A stretch of DNA of 64,000 nucleotides, from the NCBI GenBank assembly GCA_049322695.1, contig JBMORW010000033.1, positions 1 through 64,000 on the forward strand. The letters run 5' to 3'. The DNA is from CALGKJ01 sp049322695 (GTDB taxonomy: Bacteria; Bacillota; Clostridia; Lutisporales; Lutisporaceae). Numbering within the stretch: position 1 is the first letter of the stretch; the number at the start of each line of letters is the position of its first letter. The position numbers and the translations under genes are program-made. The notes below the pieces were generated by a model. It was not told where the DNA came from, did not search any database, and saw only the letters and a list, made by a program, of their open reading frames with translations. This document shows positions 16,429-24,135 of this stretch, piece after piece.

Positions 16429-16524
16429 CTCATCTTTCGAAACATACGTTTCGTAGGAATTGGCACCGTACTCTTGCCGGTTGCCGGGTTTCATAGGGCC
16501 CTTCCCTCCACCTCTCTTGATGAG
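16429..16524 (-). promoter_or_regulatory. SAM-I (S-box) riboswitch aptamer
   Basis: The minus strand shows the classic S-box order: CTCATCAAGAGAGGTGGAGG, then GGGCCCTATGAAACCCGGCA, then CGGTGCCAATTCC, closing with GATGAG. The P1 strands pair (CTCATC at 16519-16524 with GATGAG at 16429-16434). SAM binding should favour the terminator downstream and lower metK expression. A small CATGCGAAAGCATG hairpin lies just upstream of P1. Confidence 0.96.
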
Positions 16525-16550
16525 CCATGCTTTCGCATGGATGGTTTCCA

Positions 16551-16853
16551 TTAAATTGTCAAAACAATCCTGTCATAAACACATTACAAAGTCAACATAT
16601 ATACTGAAATTTAACGGATAAACAACTCTATCAAAAGCATTATAATAAAATATAGTATTATTTTTACCTAGGAAAGAAAAAATATAATCAGAGTTTTTTG
16701 CCATCACCACGAGCCACCGGCTTAAGTAAATCTTTAAAACTCATAATTACCATGTAATTGCAGGAAAAAATATCAGTTGTTCTATACCATAACTGATTTG
16801 CCGTCAGCTGGCGGCTTATTCTCGCAACCCACACCTCGCAACCCTTGTAATCA
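16551..16853. other. Non-coding stretch upstream of the metK riboswitch, with a short heptad array
   Basis: No credible ORF. The metK promoter should lie here, reading left; I see only weak candidates. The CTCGCAA, CCCACAC, CTCGCAA, CCC array at 16821-16844 is a heptad repeat, and CGAGCCACCGGC at 16697-16708 may be a decayed fragment of another. Confidence 0.6.
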
Positions 16854-16890
16854 GAAAGAAACCGTATCCTCGGTGGATACGGTTTCTTTC
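16854..16890. terminator. Strong hairpin downstream of the tRNA region
   Basis: A perfect 16-bp stem (GAAAGAAACCGTATCC with its complement) and 5-nt loop. There is no clear U-tract outside the stem on either strand. It may be a second terminator for the tRNA operon or a palindromic repeat. Confidence 0.5.
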
Positions 16891-17070
16891 AAAAATAAAT
16901 GGAGCTGATTACTGGAAAGCAAAGCTTTCCTTGTGAGAACAAAGTTCTCATCCCCTACGTAGCCGTGAACAACCATAGGTTGTTCCAAGCAGTTGCGCAG
17001 CAAATGCAAGCTGCTCAATTGGTAGGTTCGAGCGTATATAATGTTATGATATATAAGCCGTCCATCACCA
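16891..17070. repeat. Scrambled tRNA-Thr remnants and a row of 3-nt-loop hairpins
   Basis: AAATAAATGGAGCTG (16893-16907) copies the 3' end and flank of the intact tRNA-Thr. Further right, on the plus strand, are tRNA-Thr pieces: GCTCAATTGGTAG (17013-17025), GTTCGAG (17026-17032) and TCCATCACCA (17061-17070), an inverted and decayed copy. Between them stand perfect hairpins with 3-nt loops: 16914-16930 (7-3-7), 16934-16950 (7-3-7) and 16967-16985 (8-3-8). The last shares its flanks with the repeat at 15002. Confidence 0.65.
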
Positions 17071-17080
17071 ATTTTATAAT

Positions 17081-17115
17081 AAATAAAAAACTACATATAC
17101 TTTCGTACTGTAGTT
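17081..17115 (-). terminator. Intrinsic terminator of the tRNA operon
   Basis: AACTACA pairs with TGTAGTT (17109-17115 and 17089-17095), with inner pairs around a GAAA loop. TTTTTTATTT follows on the minus strand, 18 bases after the tRNA-Thr CCA. Confidence 0.8.
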
Positions 17116-17132
17116 GTTTCTCAAAAAATAAA

Positions 17133-17208
17133 TGGAGCTGGTGATGGGACTCGAACCCGCGACCTGCTGATTACAAGTCAGCTGCTCTACCAATTGAGCT
17201 ACACCAGC
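17133..17208 (-). tRNA. tRNA-Thr (anticodon TGT), CCA encoded
   Basis: A 76-nt cloverleaf: acceptor GCTGGTG with CACCAGC, D-arm GCTCAATTGGTAGAGC, anticodon loop CTTGTAA, T-arm GCGGGTTCGAGTCCC, 3' TCCA. It is the last gene of the tRNA operon. A decayed second copy lies immediately upstream. Confidence 0.97.
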
Positions 17209-17230
17209 GTTTTTAACTTTATTCAATTTT

Positions 17231-17324
17231 GTGATGTCGCTCGCGACCTGCTGATTACTCTTGTACTACGTACAAGGCACATCTGCTCTACCAATTGAGC
17301 GCGTTTTATTAAAACGACACCAGC
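17231..17324 (-). pseudogene. tRNA-Thr pseudogene with hairpin insertions
   Basis: It keeps the acceptor GCTGGTGT (5' end at 17324), the D-arm GCTCAATTGGTAGAGCAG and the TAATCAGCAGGTCGCG part of the neighbouring tRNA-Thr. Two perfect hairpins interrupt it: 17302-17316 (6-3-6) after the acceptor and 17260-17276 (7-3-7) in the anticodon arm. The T-arm is replaced by a GTCGC-GCGAC palindrome (17236-17247). It cannot fold into a functional tRNA. Confidence 0.85.
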
Positions 17325-17345
17325 GTTTTTGATAATTAGTTTAAA

Positions 17346-17430
17346 TGGTGGGGAAAGGTGGATTCGAACCACCGAAAGCGTTGCTAACAGATTTACAGTC
17401 TGCCCCCTTTGGCCACTCGGGAATTTCCCC
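17346..17430 (-). tRNA. tRNA-Tyr (anticodon GTA), CCA encoded
   Basis: An 85-nt class II tRNA with a long variable arm. Acceptor GGGGAAA with TTTCCCC, anticodon loop CTGTAAA, T-loop GGTTCGAATCC, 3' ACCA. Confidence 0.97.
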
Positions 17431-17459
17431 ATATATACCTCGAACATGTCGAGTTTTTT

Positions 17460-17535
17460 TGGTGGGCACAACAGGGATCGAACCTGTGACCCCCTGCTTG
17501 TAAGGCAGGTGCTCTCCCAGCTGAGCTATGCGCCC
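17460..17535 (-). tRNA. tRNA-Val (anticodon TAC), CCA encoded
   Basis: A 76-nt cloverleaf with acceptor GGGCGCA and TGTGCCC (one G-U), anticodon loop CTTACAA, T-arm CACAGGTTCGATCCCTGTT, 3' ACCA. Confidence 0.97.
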
Positions 17536-17543
17536 ATGTATTA

Positions 17544-17618
17544 GTTACGGGTTTCGGGTTTCGAGCGTTTCTCTCAACTCGTAACTTGTACGCTTAATAA
17601 AAGCGTTACTCGCAACTG
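17544..17618. repeat. Heptad element inside the tRNA operon (between tRNA-Glu and tRNA-Val)
   Basis: Left arm GTTACGG, GTTTCGG, GTTTCGA (17544-17564); right arm of inverse AACTCGT-type units (17575-17618), interrupted by the palindrome ACGCTTAATAAAAGCGT. It must be transcribed with the tRNA precursor and removed during processing. Confidence 0.8.
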
Positions 17619-17626
17619 AATTTTTA

Positions 17627-17701
17627 TGGTGACCCATAGGGGACTCGAACCCCTGTTACCGCCGTGAAAGGGCGGTGTCTTAACCGCTTGACCAATGGGC
17701 C
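17627..17701 (-). tRNA. tRNA-Glu (anticodon TTC), CCA encoded
   Basis: A 75-nt cloverleaf: acceptor GGCCCAT with ATGGGTC (one G-U), D-arm TTGGTCAAGCGGTTAAGA, anticodon loop CTTTCAC, T-loop GGTTCGAGTCC, 3' ACCA. Confidence 0.97.
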
Positions 17702-17716
17702 ATATATAGTTTATCA

Positions 17717-17793
17717 TGGTCGGGGTGACAGGACTTGAACCTGCGGCCCCATGGTCCCAAACCACGTGCGCTACCAAACTGCGCTACACCCCG
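17717..17793 (-). tRNA. tRNA-Pro (anticodon TGG), CCA encoded
   Basis: A 77-nt cloverleaf: acceptor CGGGGTG with CACCCCG, anticodon loop TTTGGGA, T-loop GGTTCAAGTCC, 3' ACCA. First gene of the operon, six bases after the predicted transcription start. Confidence 0.97.
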
Positions 17794-17806
17794 ACGCGAC
17801 TTTTTT

Positions 17807-17836
17807 ATTATATAACAAACCGTTATCTCTTTTCAA
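17807..17836 (-). promoter_or_regulatory. SigmaA-type promoter of the tRNA operon
   Basis: TTGAAA (17831-17836) and TATAAT (17807-17812) on the minus strand, spaced by 18 bases, place the start just ahead of tRNA-Pro. Confidence 0.75.
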
Positions 17837-18103
17837 TGACTGTTTATGACGATATTAGCTCAAAAAACAAATTTATATCACTCATAATATAATATGCTTC
17901 AAATTGATGTGTATTATTCTTATTCTCTATTAATTATGACATGTTTCTATACTTACTAAAGAAGCTCTATATAAAAGCAGCTTTTTTACAGCACAGTAAT
18001 ATTATAAAGTATATATATTTTACTATAAAGGTATAAATTTTAAAATAGTTTATTTTTTTCAAACTAATTTTTCATTCTTTATAGTTCTTCTGAGACCAGA
18101 TGA
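17837..18103. other. AT-rich non-coding stretch
   Basis: No ORF with a ribosome binding site and no RNA fold that I recognise between the tRNA promoter and the hairpin after the phospholipase gene. Confidence 0.5.
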
Positions 18104-18140
18104 AAGCAGAGCTTAAGAAGCTTTCTCTTAAGCTCTGCTT
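18104..18140. terminator. Strong inverted repeat after the phospholipase gene
   Basis: A perfect 15-bp stem (AAGCAGAGCTTAAGA and its complement) with a 7-nt loop. The U-tract is poor on both sides, so the terminator call is tentative. Confidence 0.55.
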
Positions 18141-18186
18141 CAGACGTATTTATAGTTTTATAAAACATATACTAATAATATGCTTT

Positions 18187-19911
18187 TTATTGCACTAAAA
18201 TCCTGTCTAAGGCTATAATTCTTCCTGAAGAGTTTGTTTTGCCACTATTAACCAGTTCAATGGTATGTGTTTTGTATGGCAGATCAAGAACTATATAAAC
18301 GCAAACATTCTTTGTGAGAGTTGGAGCATAGCAATCAACAGTCTTCACATATTCACCATCTATGTATATAAATGCGCATCCCCTATTGGGACCACAATCT
18401 GTATAGAGCTGTACTCCGGTACCCTGCCAGGATAATTTTGCACTTGATCCTGCATTGGATGTATAATGCATAGATGAGCCATAGTATTCACGGCCTGCAG
18501 AATCATTCATATTCCAGTAATGAGGTGATGAAGGAGCCCACATATTCCTATATACTATGCTGGAATCCCTGTCATCGTATACTCTCCAGCCTTCTGTATT
18601 GGAACTCATAGGGTTATATAGATAGCTCCAGGTCGGGTTTAACCAGATTGAATCATTATCATCCATCCATTCGTCTATTGTTTTGGAATATGTGCATGTG
18701 CGAGTAAACCCGCTACTCAGTGTTTCACAGATATCTACAGTCATAGAGTAAACAAACCAATCGTCAGAAAATGTAGTATCATCGCGCGAACGAAGGTATA
18801 CCTTTGATATATCAGCAACTGTATAATTATCATATGGAAAATATATATAATACCTGTCTTTATCAGAGTTTTCAAAATCGTCATATCCTTCATGATCAAG
18901 CAGCTTTTGATACTGGTATCCATCCTTAAACTCTATTCCGAAGTAGATATCATTATTGGTACCGGAATCAGCTGCATCACAAGTTGTTATCTGAACAGTA
19001 ATAGTACCTATCCTTTTGTTGGGTGTATCAGCAGGATTTGCCACATCCAGATTAAAGGTATCTTTAAAATGACTGAAATTTCCGTCTGCGGCTGCTATAA
19101 GCGCAGCTACTGCGCGGTCTCTGCCGGAAATAAAGGCTTCATCCGCTCTCGCTTTACGCTCTTTAGTAAGAACCTTATTCATCTCTTCTTCGGTATAATA
19201 TGTATAGCCTATTTTTGTATCCCAGCTTATTTCAGTGTTTTCCATGCAGTCTATATAGTCAGATACTCCAAGCACATAAAGATTTTCCCAAAAGGAAAAT
19301 ACTTTTAAATTTGCATTTATAAAGGGTATTGCCATATATTCTTCCCTGCGTGTATTGCTGCTGGAAAAATAGTTATCAAGATGGTCATCCCATTCGTGTA
19401 TTGACAATCCGCTATAATTGCCCCATATATATCTTTCTGCTGCTATTTCAAGCTCTTTATGCAGTTCATCATTTCCACCATCCATATAAACGCCGGCATC
19501 AGGATTTACAAACTTACCATGACAGTCCATATCTCCAAACACATGAGTTGCATAACCGGCAGCAAAAGCCATTTGCTCCCAGCTTCCAGATAGCTTAGCT
19601 TCAAATAATAATTGAGCAGCAGTAGAGCCAATCCGATCATAATGAGTTTTGTCACCATATCGAAAATCCGTTACAAGCCATATATTAGAATCAGTACTAT
19701 ATGGTATATCTGGACCATATGCTCCCCATGCAGCAATATCCGGGTAAGTTTCCATAGCAATTCTAAAAACATTTGAAGCCGGAAGTGCCTCTGTTACCTG
19801 CACCATTAAGCTATAGTGCGCGGCTGCCCTCCAAGCACTTACATTAACCGGAGCTAATGTAAAACTTAAAATCAGTGCAATGATCAATATCAAAGTACAT
19901 CTATTAAACAT
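18187..19911 (-). CDS. Secreted zinc-dependent phospholipase C-like protein with PLAT and C-terminal domains
   Basis: A 574-residue protein. Signal peptide 1-26 ends VSA, so the mature protein starts with Trp, as in clostridial zinc PLC where Trp1 is a zinc ligand. Histidine/aspartate motifs follow: AAAHYSLM, YGPDIP, GYATHVFGDMDCHG, NDELHKELEI. Together they fit the zinc phospholipase C/S1-P1 nuclease fold (to about residue 290). Residues about 300-400 (GTITVQITTCDAADSG, then DDWFVYSMTVDI) look like a PLAT domain, the membrane-binding module of C. perfringens alpha-toxin. A further beta-rich C-terminal region (about 430-574) looks like a jelly-roll. Substrate is not proven. The gene stands alone, with a GGAGG site. 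Confidence 0.85.
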   Translation of the reverse strand: MFNRCTLILIIALILSFTLAPVNVSAWRAAAHYSLMVQVTEALPASNVFRIAMETYPDIAAWGAYGPDIPYSTDSNIWLVTDFRYGDKTHYDRIGSTAAQLLFEAKLSGSWEQMAFAAGYATHVFGDMDCHGKFVNPDAGVYMDGGNDELHKELEIAAERYIWGNYSGLSIHEWDDHLDNYFSSSNTRREEYMAIPFINANLKVFSFWENLYVLGVSDYIDCMENTEISWDTKIGYTYYTEEEMNKVLTKERKARADEAFISGRDRAVAALIAAADGNFSHFKDTFNLDVANPADTPNKRIGTITVQITTCDAADSGTNNDIYFGIEFKDGYQYQKLLDHEGYDDFENSDKDRYYIYFPYDNYTVADISKVYLRSRDDTTFSDDWFVYSMTVDICETLSSGFTRTCTYSKTIDEWMDDNDSIWLNPTWSYLYNPMSSNTEGWRVYDDRDSSIVYRNMWAPSSPHYWNMNDSAGREYYGSSMHYTSNAGSSAKLSWQGTGVQLYTDCGPNRGCAFIYIDGEYVKTVDCYAPTLTKNVCVYIVLDLPYKTHTIELVNSGKTNSSGRIIALDRILVQ

Positions 19912-20486
19912 ATAGATTCCTCCTTTTAACTTTTGCTCTGTCTTTTTACCAGTAAGTGTGATTTGTGATAAAGAATAGATTGATGGTTAACCTGCTATAA
20001 GGACTTAATCAAAAAGATTGTCTTAAAACCAGGAGATTGTAGTTATCCTGTGTTGGGTTGTATATTAAAAAATCTGATATACTGCTAATAGTCTTTAATA
20101 CCGAATCGGAATTGTGTATTTAATAAATGAAAGAATGACATGATTGATAATTACTAGAGCTTACCTATACCTTGATTTTATTTTAATGTAGCATGTATAT
20201 ATTGTATATGGTCTCACATTCCCCTTTTGCTTTATAAGTAAATGCAAATTTTCCCCATTACACTGCAAACAGTATACACATTTTATACATCTTAATTCAT
20301 ATGGTACTAAAACCTGTATTTAATTCTACACATATAGTACCTCAGTACTATTTATTGCGTTAATGCCTGCGCAAGCTTCGGGTGATTTTCATCATGATAA
20401 ATCAGATATGGCTATTACTCTCAGGACATTAACTTATCTATGCATTAGAAGCAAAAGTATATAAAATAAAGTAATAAAAATATTAA
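19912..20486. other. Long intergenic region between the phospholipase gene and yyaC
   Basis: About 575 bases without a credible ORF. It should hold the leftward promoter of the phospholipase gene and the rightward promoter of yyaC. I cannot name either with confidence and see no heptad array here. Confidence 0.5.
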
Positions 20487-20533
20487 CCTCCCTATATACT
20501 GTATAGAAACATTCTATACAGTATATAGGGAGG
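20487..20533 (+). promoter_or_regulatory. Perfect 22-bp hairpin covering the yyaC ribosome binding site
   Basis: The arms 20487-20508 and 20512-20533 are perfect inverse complements with a 3-nt loop (ACA). The right arm ends in AGGGAGG, the only good Shine-Dalgarno site for yyaC, so a folded mRNA would hide it. It could also be an inserted palindrome. Confidence 0.7.
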
Positions 20534-20540
20534 GTTGAGT

Positions 20541-21074
20541 TTGTTTGATATATATAATTCTGTAGAAAGTGGACGAGCATACTACTCGGAAAAAAACGCC
20601 TGTACTACAATTAGTGATTTTATAAAGCTTAATACGGATATAAGAAGTTTGATACTTTGCATCGGCACAGACAGATATATTGGGGACTGTCTGGGTCCGG
20701 TAACAGGCTCACTGTTGAAAAAAAACGGTTTAAAGCAGCCGGTGCTTGGTACACTCGAAAACCCGGTACATGCCGTTAACCTGAAAAAATATATAAGCCA
20801 TATTAAAAGTGATTATCCCGGCCATACAATCATAGCCGTTGATGCTTGTCTTGGGGAGGAAGAATACGTGGGCAGCATACAAGCCAAAAGGGGAGCCATA
20901 TATCCTGGAAAAGGTGTCGGAAAAAATCTGCCTCCAATAGGTGATATTGCTATTATAGGCATAGTTGATTCTTCAGACAGGGATGAATTCCTGAATATGC
21001 ACAATGTGAGACTCAACCTGGTAATGAAAATGGCGGAGGTAATTAGTGAAGGAATTTATAAAGCACTAAAATAG
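20541..21074 (+). CDS. yyaC: Spore protease YyaC (DUF1256)
   Basis: A YyaC family protein of about 178 residues, related in fold to GPR/HybD-type proteases and conserved in spore formers. Recognisable segments are ILCIGTDRYIGDCLGPVTGS, GTLENPVHAVNL, VDACLGEEEYVGSI and the glycine-rich GKGVGKNLPPIG. No ATG is available. TTG at 20541 is seven bases from GGAGG; TTG at 20535 is in frame but too close. Transcribed opposite to its neighbours and ends in a shared terminator with fabZ. Its start region lies in a 22-bp hairpin. Confidence 0.9.
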   Translation: MFDIYNSVESGRAYYSEKNACTTISDFIKLNTDIRSLILCIGTDRYIGDCLGPVTGSLLKKNGLKQPVLGTLENPVHAVNLKKYISHIKSDYPGHTIIAVDACLGEEEYVGSIQAKRGAIYPGKGVGKNLPPIGDIAIIGIVDSSDRDEFLNMHNVRLNLVMKMAEVISEGIYKALK

Positions 21075-21191
21075 CACTTTACTGCCACCGGCATCTGATT
21101 TCGCCTGAAAGCTTCGATGGTAATGTGCAGCTCTGTTGCACTAAGCATCTATAAAGCAGCTGTAATGTCCAGTATCCCGTATCTGATACAT

Positions 21192-21221
21192 AAAAAAGCA
21201 CTTCCTTCGAAGTGCCTTTTT
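21192..21221. terminator. Bidirectional terminator between yyaC and fabZ
   Basis: A GCACTTC/GAAGTGC stem with A-rich left and T-rich right flanks gives a U-tract on both strands. It serves the convergent genes. Confidence 0.85.
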
Positions 21222-21648
21222 ATGTAGTAACTATCGCAAACATAAGTTCACCGGAAGCTGCCAGCCCATCGCCAACATATGCCTCAGCCTTGGCTTTGCC
21301 TATACCTCTCTTGAATGCCAGCATTTCTACCTCCATTCTGAGAGTGTCTCCCGGAACTACCTGCCTTCTGAACCTCAATCCGTCAATGCCTGTAAAAACT
21401 GCCAGCTTGCCTTTATGTTCTTCCAAACCGAGTAATGCAACGGCGCCTACCTGTGCCATTGCTTCTACAATCAATACTCCCGGCATTATAGGATTACCGG
21501 GAAAATGTCCCTGAAAAAACGGCTCATTGCAGGTTACATTTTTTATACCTACAGCTTTCTTGCCATATTCTATTTCTGTTATCTTATCGACCAACAGAAA
21601 TGGATATCTGTGAGGTATAATTTTCTGTATATCCACATTAGTCAGCAT
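21220..21648 (-). CDS. fabZ: 3-hydroxyacyl-[ACP] dehydratase FabZ
   Basis: A 142-residue hot-dog fold dehydratase of fatty acid synthesis. The catalytic histidine lies in GHFPGNPIMPG (His48) and the glutamate in LIVEAMAQ (Glu62). Length is normal. It sits downstream of the flagellar rod genes as in B. subtilis (ywpB). An AGAGGG site precedes the ATG. Confidence 0.97.
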   Translation of the reverse strand: MLTNVDIQKIIPHRYPFLLVDKITEIEYGKKAVGIKNVTCNEPFFQGHFPGNPIMPGVLIVEAMAQVGAVALLGLEEHKGKLAVFTGIDGLRFRRQVVPGDTLRMEVEMLAFKRGIGKAKAEAYVGDGLAASGELMFAIVTT

Positions 21649-21661
21649 CTTATCCCTCTCT

Positions 21662-22030
21662 TCACTTTTTTATGCTTTTAATAAGCTGTTTATACATTAT
21701 ATCTCCGAGTCCTATTCCATTATTCCTGGAAATTTCTTCAGAGTACTTATCTATCAGCATATCATCAAAAGTCTCTTCTGCATAGCTCTCACCGTAAAGA
21801 TTAGCCTTTTCTACTGTCTTTTTCATTTGCTTGAACATCATATTGATAAAAATAGCTTCAAAATTCCGACAAGCTTCCTTAAGCTTTTTTTCATCCTTTT
21901 CTTCAACAGCCTTTTCCAGGATTTTTTCAAAATCACTTACTTCTGCTTCAGCGGCCTTCGCATTGGCATTGCTTACTTGATTTGCAGCATTTATATTCTT
22001 ACTATTAATATTGTTTATGTTGTTAATCAT
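21662..22030 (-). CDS. Rod-binding protein, FlgJ N-terminal type
   Basis: A 122-residue protein consisting of only the rod-binding domain of FlgJ, without the peptidoglycan hydrolase part. Typical segments are EACRNFEAIFINMMFKQMKK and the C-terminal NNGIGLGDIMYKQL. The first 30 residues are asparagine-rich and look disordered. It likely helps cap the growing rod. It follows flhP after a heptad repeat element. Confidence 0.88.
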   Translation of the reverse strand: MINNINNINSKNINAANQVSNANAKAAEAEVSDFEKILEKAVEEKDEKKLKEACRNFEAIFINMMFKQMKKTVEKANLYGESYAEETFDDMLIDKYSEEISRNNGIGLGDIMYKQLIKSIKK

Positions 22031-22048
22031 ATTGTAACTCCTTTCCAG

Positions 22049-22140
22049 ACGCTGGTCTCTGATCCCTGGTCGCTGGATTCACATAAAGCTTCGAAGCCCT
22101 GCTAAATACCAGTGACTAGTAGCTAGAAGCTAGTGACTGG
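22049..22140. repeat. Heptad inverted-repeat element between flhP and the rod-binding gene
   Basis: Left arm GACGCTG, GTCTCTG, ATCCCTG, GTCGCTG (22049-22076); centre AGCTTCGAAGC (22088-22098); right arm CAGTGAC, TAGTAGC, TAGAAGC, TAGTGAC (22110-22137). The right arm is the inverse of the left sub-family. Confidence 0.85.
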
Positions 22141-22147
22141 AGGCGTT

Positions 22148-22942
22148 TTAACGCCTCAGATTATTCGCCATACCCAGCATTTCATCTGCTGTTTGTATGG
22201 ATTTTGAGTTTATTTCATAGGCTCTTTGTGCTTGTATCAGCTTAACCATTTCTTCAACTATCTGTACATTAGAGGATTCCAAATAGCCTTGCAGGAGTTT
22301 TCCGCCGGTGCCATCATTCTGAGTGTCAAATGCAGCTCCGCTTGCCCCTGTTTCAATAAAAAGGTTCTTGCCGACGCTTTCCAATCCTGCAGGATTCATA
22401 AAGGTAATTATTGATATGTTTCCAATTTGCTCTTCCGTTCCGTCTGTCCTCTTTACAGTTATCATACCCATTTCATCAACGATGACATCCTTAACATTTG
22501 AGCCCAGGTCTATCTCACCGTTCTCACCCTGTAAAAAGTATCCGTCGGCAGTAACCAGCTTGGTGCTTTCTCCATCGACAGAGATTTTAAAGGCTCCATC
22601 CTTTGAATAGTATATTTTGCCATCAGGTCCAGCTATCTTGAAGAAGCCTTGACCGTCAATCGCCATATCATATGGGTTGGCAGTGTTCTCTAAATTGCCT
22701 GTGGTGAAGAATTTTACTGATGCAGCTGTCCTTACCCCGTGGCCAACCTGCAGATTTACCGGCTTTCCTTGTCCATCCCTTACGACACCTCTTTCCAGAG
22801 TCTCGTACAGCAGGTCCTTAAACTCTACTCTGGACTTTTTATAGCCTATAGAGTTTACGTTTGCCAGGTTATTCGAAATTGTATCTACATTAAGCTGCTG
22901 CGCTGCCATACCCGTGCTGGCAGTCCATAGTGCTCTCATCAT
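22148..22942 (-). CDS. flhP: Flagellar basal-body rod protein FlhP (FlgG type)
   Basis: A 264-residue rod protein. The N-terminal rod signature is LNVDTISNNLANVNSIGYKK, and the C-terminal helix is EEMVKLIQAQRAYEINSKSIQ, as in FlgG. It forms part of the distal rod. It follows flhO and mbl in the B. subtilis order. The stop codon is enclosed in a short GAGGCG/CGCCTC hairpin beside a heptad array. GGAGGGG precedes two adjacent ATG codons. Confidence 0.95.
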   Translation of the reverse strand: MMRALWTASTGMAAQQLNVDTISNNLANVNSIGYKKSRVEFKDLLYETLERGVVRDGQGKPVNLQVGHGVRTAASVKFFTTGNLENTANPYDMAIDGQGFFKIAGPDGKIYYSKDGAFKISVDGESTKLVTADGYFLQGENGEIDLGSNVKDVIVDEMGMITVKRTDGTEEQIGNISIITFMNPAGLESVGKNLFIETGASGAAFDTQNDGTGGKLLQGYLESSNVQIVEEMVKLIQAQRAYEINSKSIQTADEMLGMANNLRR

Positions 22943-22954
22943 ATTTTACCCCTC

Positions 22955-24010
22955 CTATACCCTTCCTATATCATTAACAGATTTCCCCAGCATCTCATCG
23001 TGAGTTCTTATAAGCCTCTGACTCGCTTCATAGGATCTCAGAACAGTAATCATTTCAACCATTTGCTTTACCGAGTTTACATTTGAGCCTTCAATAAAGC
23101 CTTGATTAATCTTTCCTTCAAAAGCTTTAAGGTTTGTTTCCAAATCCTCCTGAACTCTCATTTTGAAAAGTCCGTCGCCTTCCTTGGAAAGCTGTTTGTA
23201 GTCGTTGAAGTCAACCATTTTCAATTTATCAGTACTTGCTCCATTGTCAAGTACCTCTCCACTTTCATTGATAGATATGCTTTTGCTTTCAAGCCTTATA
23301 TACCCGTTTTCTCCAAGTACCATGTAACCTTCTTTTGTTACAAGGTAGCCTTCCGAGTTAAGTGTGAATTCTCCATTCCTTGTATATCTCTCTCCATTGG
23401 GAGTTTCCACTGTAAAGAAGCCGTTTCCCTGTATTGCCAGGTCAAGAGGATTGTCAGTAGGGTGCAGCTGTCCCTGCTGGAAGTTGACTACCACTTCATC
23501 TGCATGAATACCATAGCTGAAATTACCTATTACATTGCGTGGATTTACCACCTTCAGCCTACCTACTTCATTTCCGTCTGCAAATATTCTTCCCAGATTA
23601 TCTATTTCTATATTATCGCTTCCTGCAAATATTGGGCCATTTTGTCCCAGAATATAGTCGCCCTTCGGAGTTGTCAAATAGCCATCGTCATTCACCTTGA
23701 ACTTAATGCTTTTGTTATTGGCTGTTCCCAAGGTTGTCTGTACCTGGAAAAAGCCGTTTTTTGTAGATGCACTGAATATTCCATTTTCATCGGTACTGTA
23801 CACACCTGAGTCACCTCTTGCAGCAAGTACATCCTTGTCAAAGGGATTGGGTCCGATTTTTGAAATCAGTATTTCCGGAAAGCTTTCTGTAAGCAAGGTA
23901 TCTTTTTTATAGCCTGTTGTGCTGACATTGGCAATATTATTGGCTATTATGTCCATTCTTTTGTTTTCCGATATTGCCGACGAAGCTACCACGTATAATC
24001 CTCTTATCAT
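22955..24010 (-). CDS. flhO: Flagellar basal-body rod protein FlhO (FlgF/FlgG type)
   Basis: A 351-residue rod protein from the ATG at 24010; a long in-frame extension to 24037 is not supported because AGGTG lies just before the two ATG codons. N-terminal motif MDIIANNIANVSTTGYKK; C-terminal VKQMVEMITVLRSYEASQRL. Longer than FlhP because of an extended middle. The two proteins together form the rod that crosses the wall. Read with flhP from the mbl side, although a terminator lies between mbl and flhO. Confidence 0.93.
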   Translation of the reverse strand: MIRGLYVVASSAISENKRMDIIANNIANVSTTGYKKDTLLTESFPEILISKIGPNPFDKDVLAARGDSGVYSTDENGIFSASTKNGFFQVQTTLGTANNKSIKFKVNDDGYLTTPKGDYILGQNGPIFAGSDNIEIDNLGRIFADGNEVGRLKVVNPRNVIGNFSYGIHADEVVVNFQQGQLHPTDNPLDLAIQGNGFFTVETPNGERYTRNGEFTLNSEGYLVTKEGYMVLGENGYIRLESKSISINESGEVLDNGASTDKLKMVDFNDYKQLSKEGDGLFKMRVQEDLETNLKAFEGKINQGFIEGSNVNSVKQMVEMITVLRSYEASQRLIRTHDEMLGKSVNDIGRV

Positions 24011-24076
24011 CATTATCACCTGTTTTAATAAATTCAAATACTTTATCGGAGTTATAATATCTTAACTTTACCCTTA

Positions 24077-24129
24077 TGAAAAAAAAGATGCTGCATGCAA
24101 AGCCAAAAAGCTTGCACACAGCATCTTTC
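24077..24129 (-). terminator. Intrinsic terminator between mbl and flhO
   Basis: AAAGATGCTG and CAGCATCTTT pair, with an inner branched part, followed by TTTTTCATAAG on the minus strand. Confidence 0.8.
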
Positions 24130-24135
24130 GAAATC

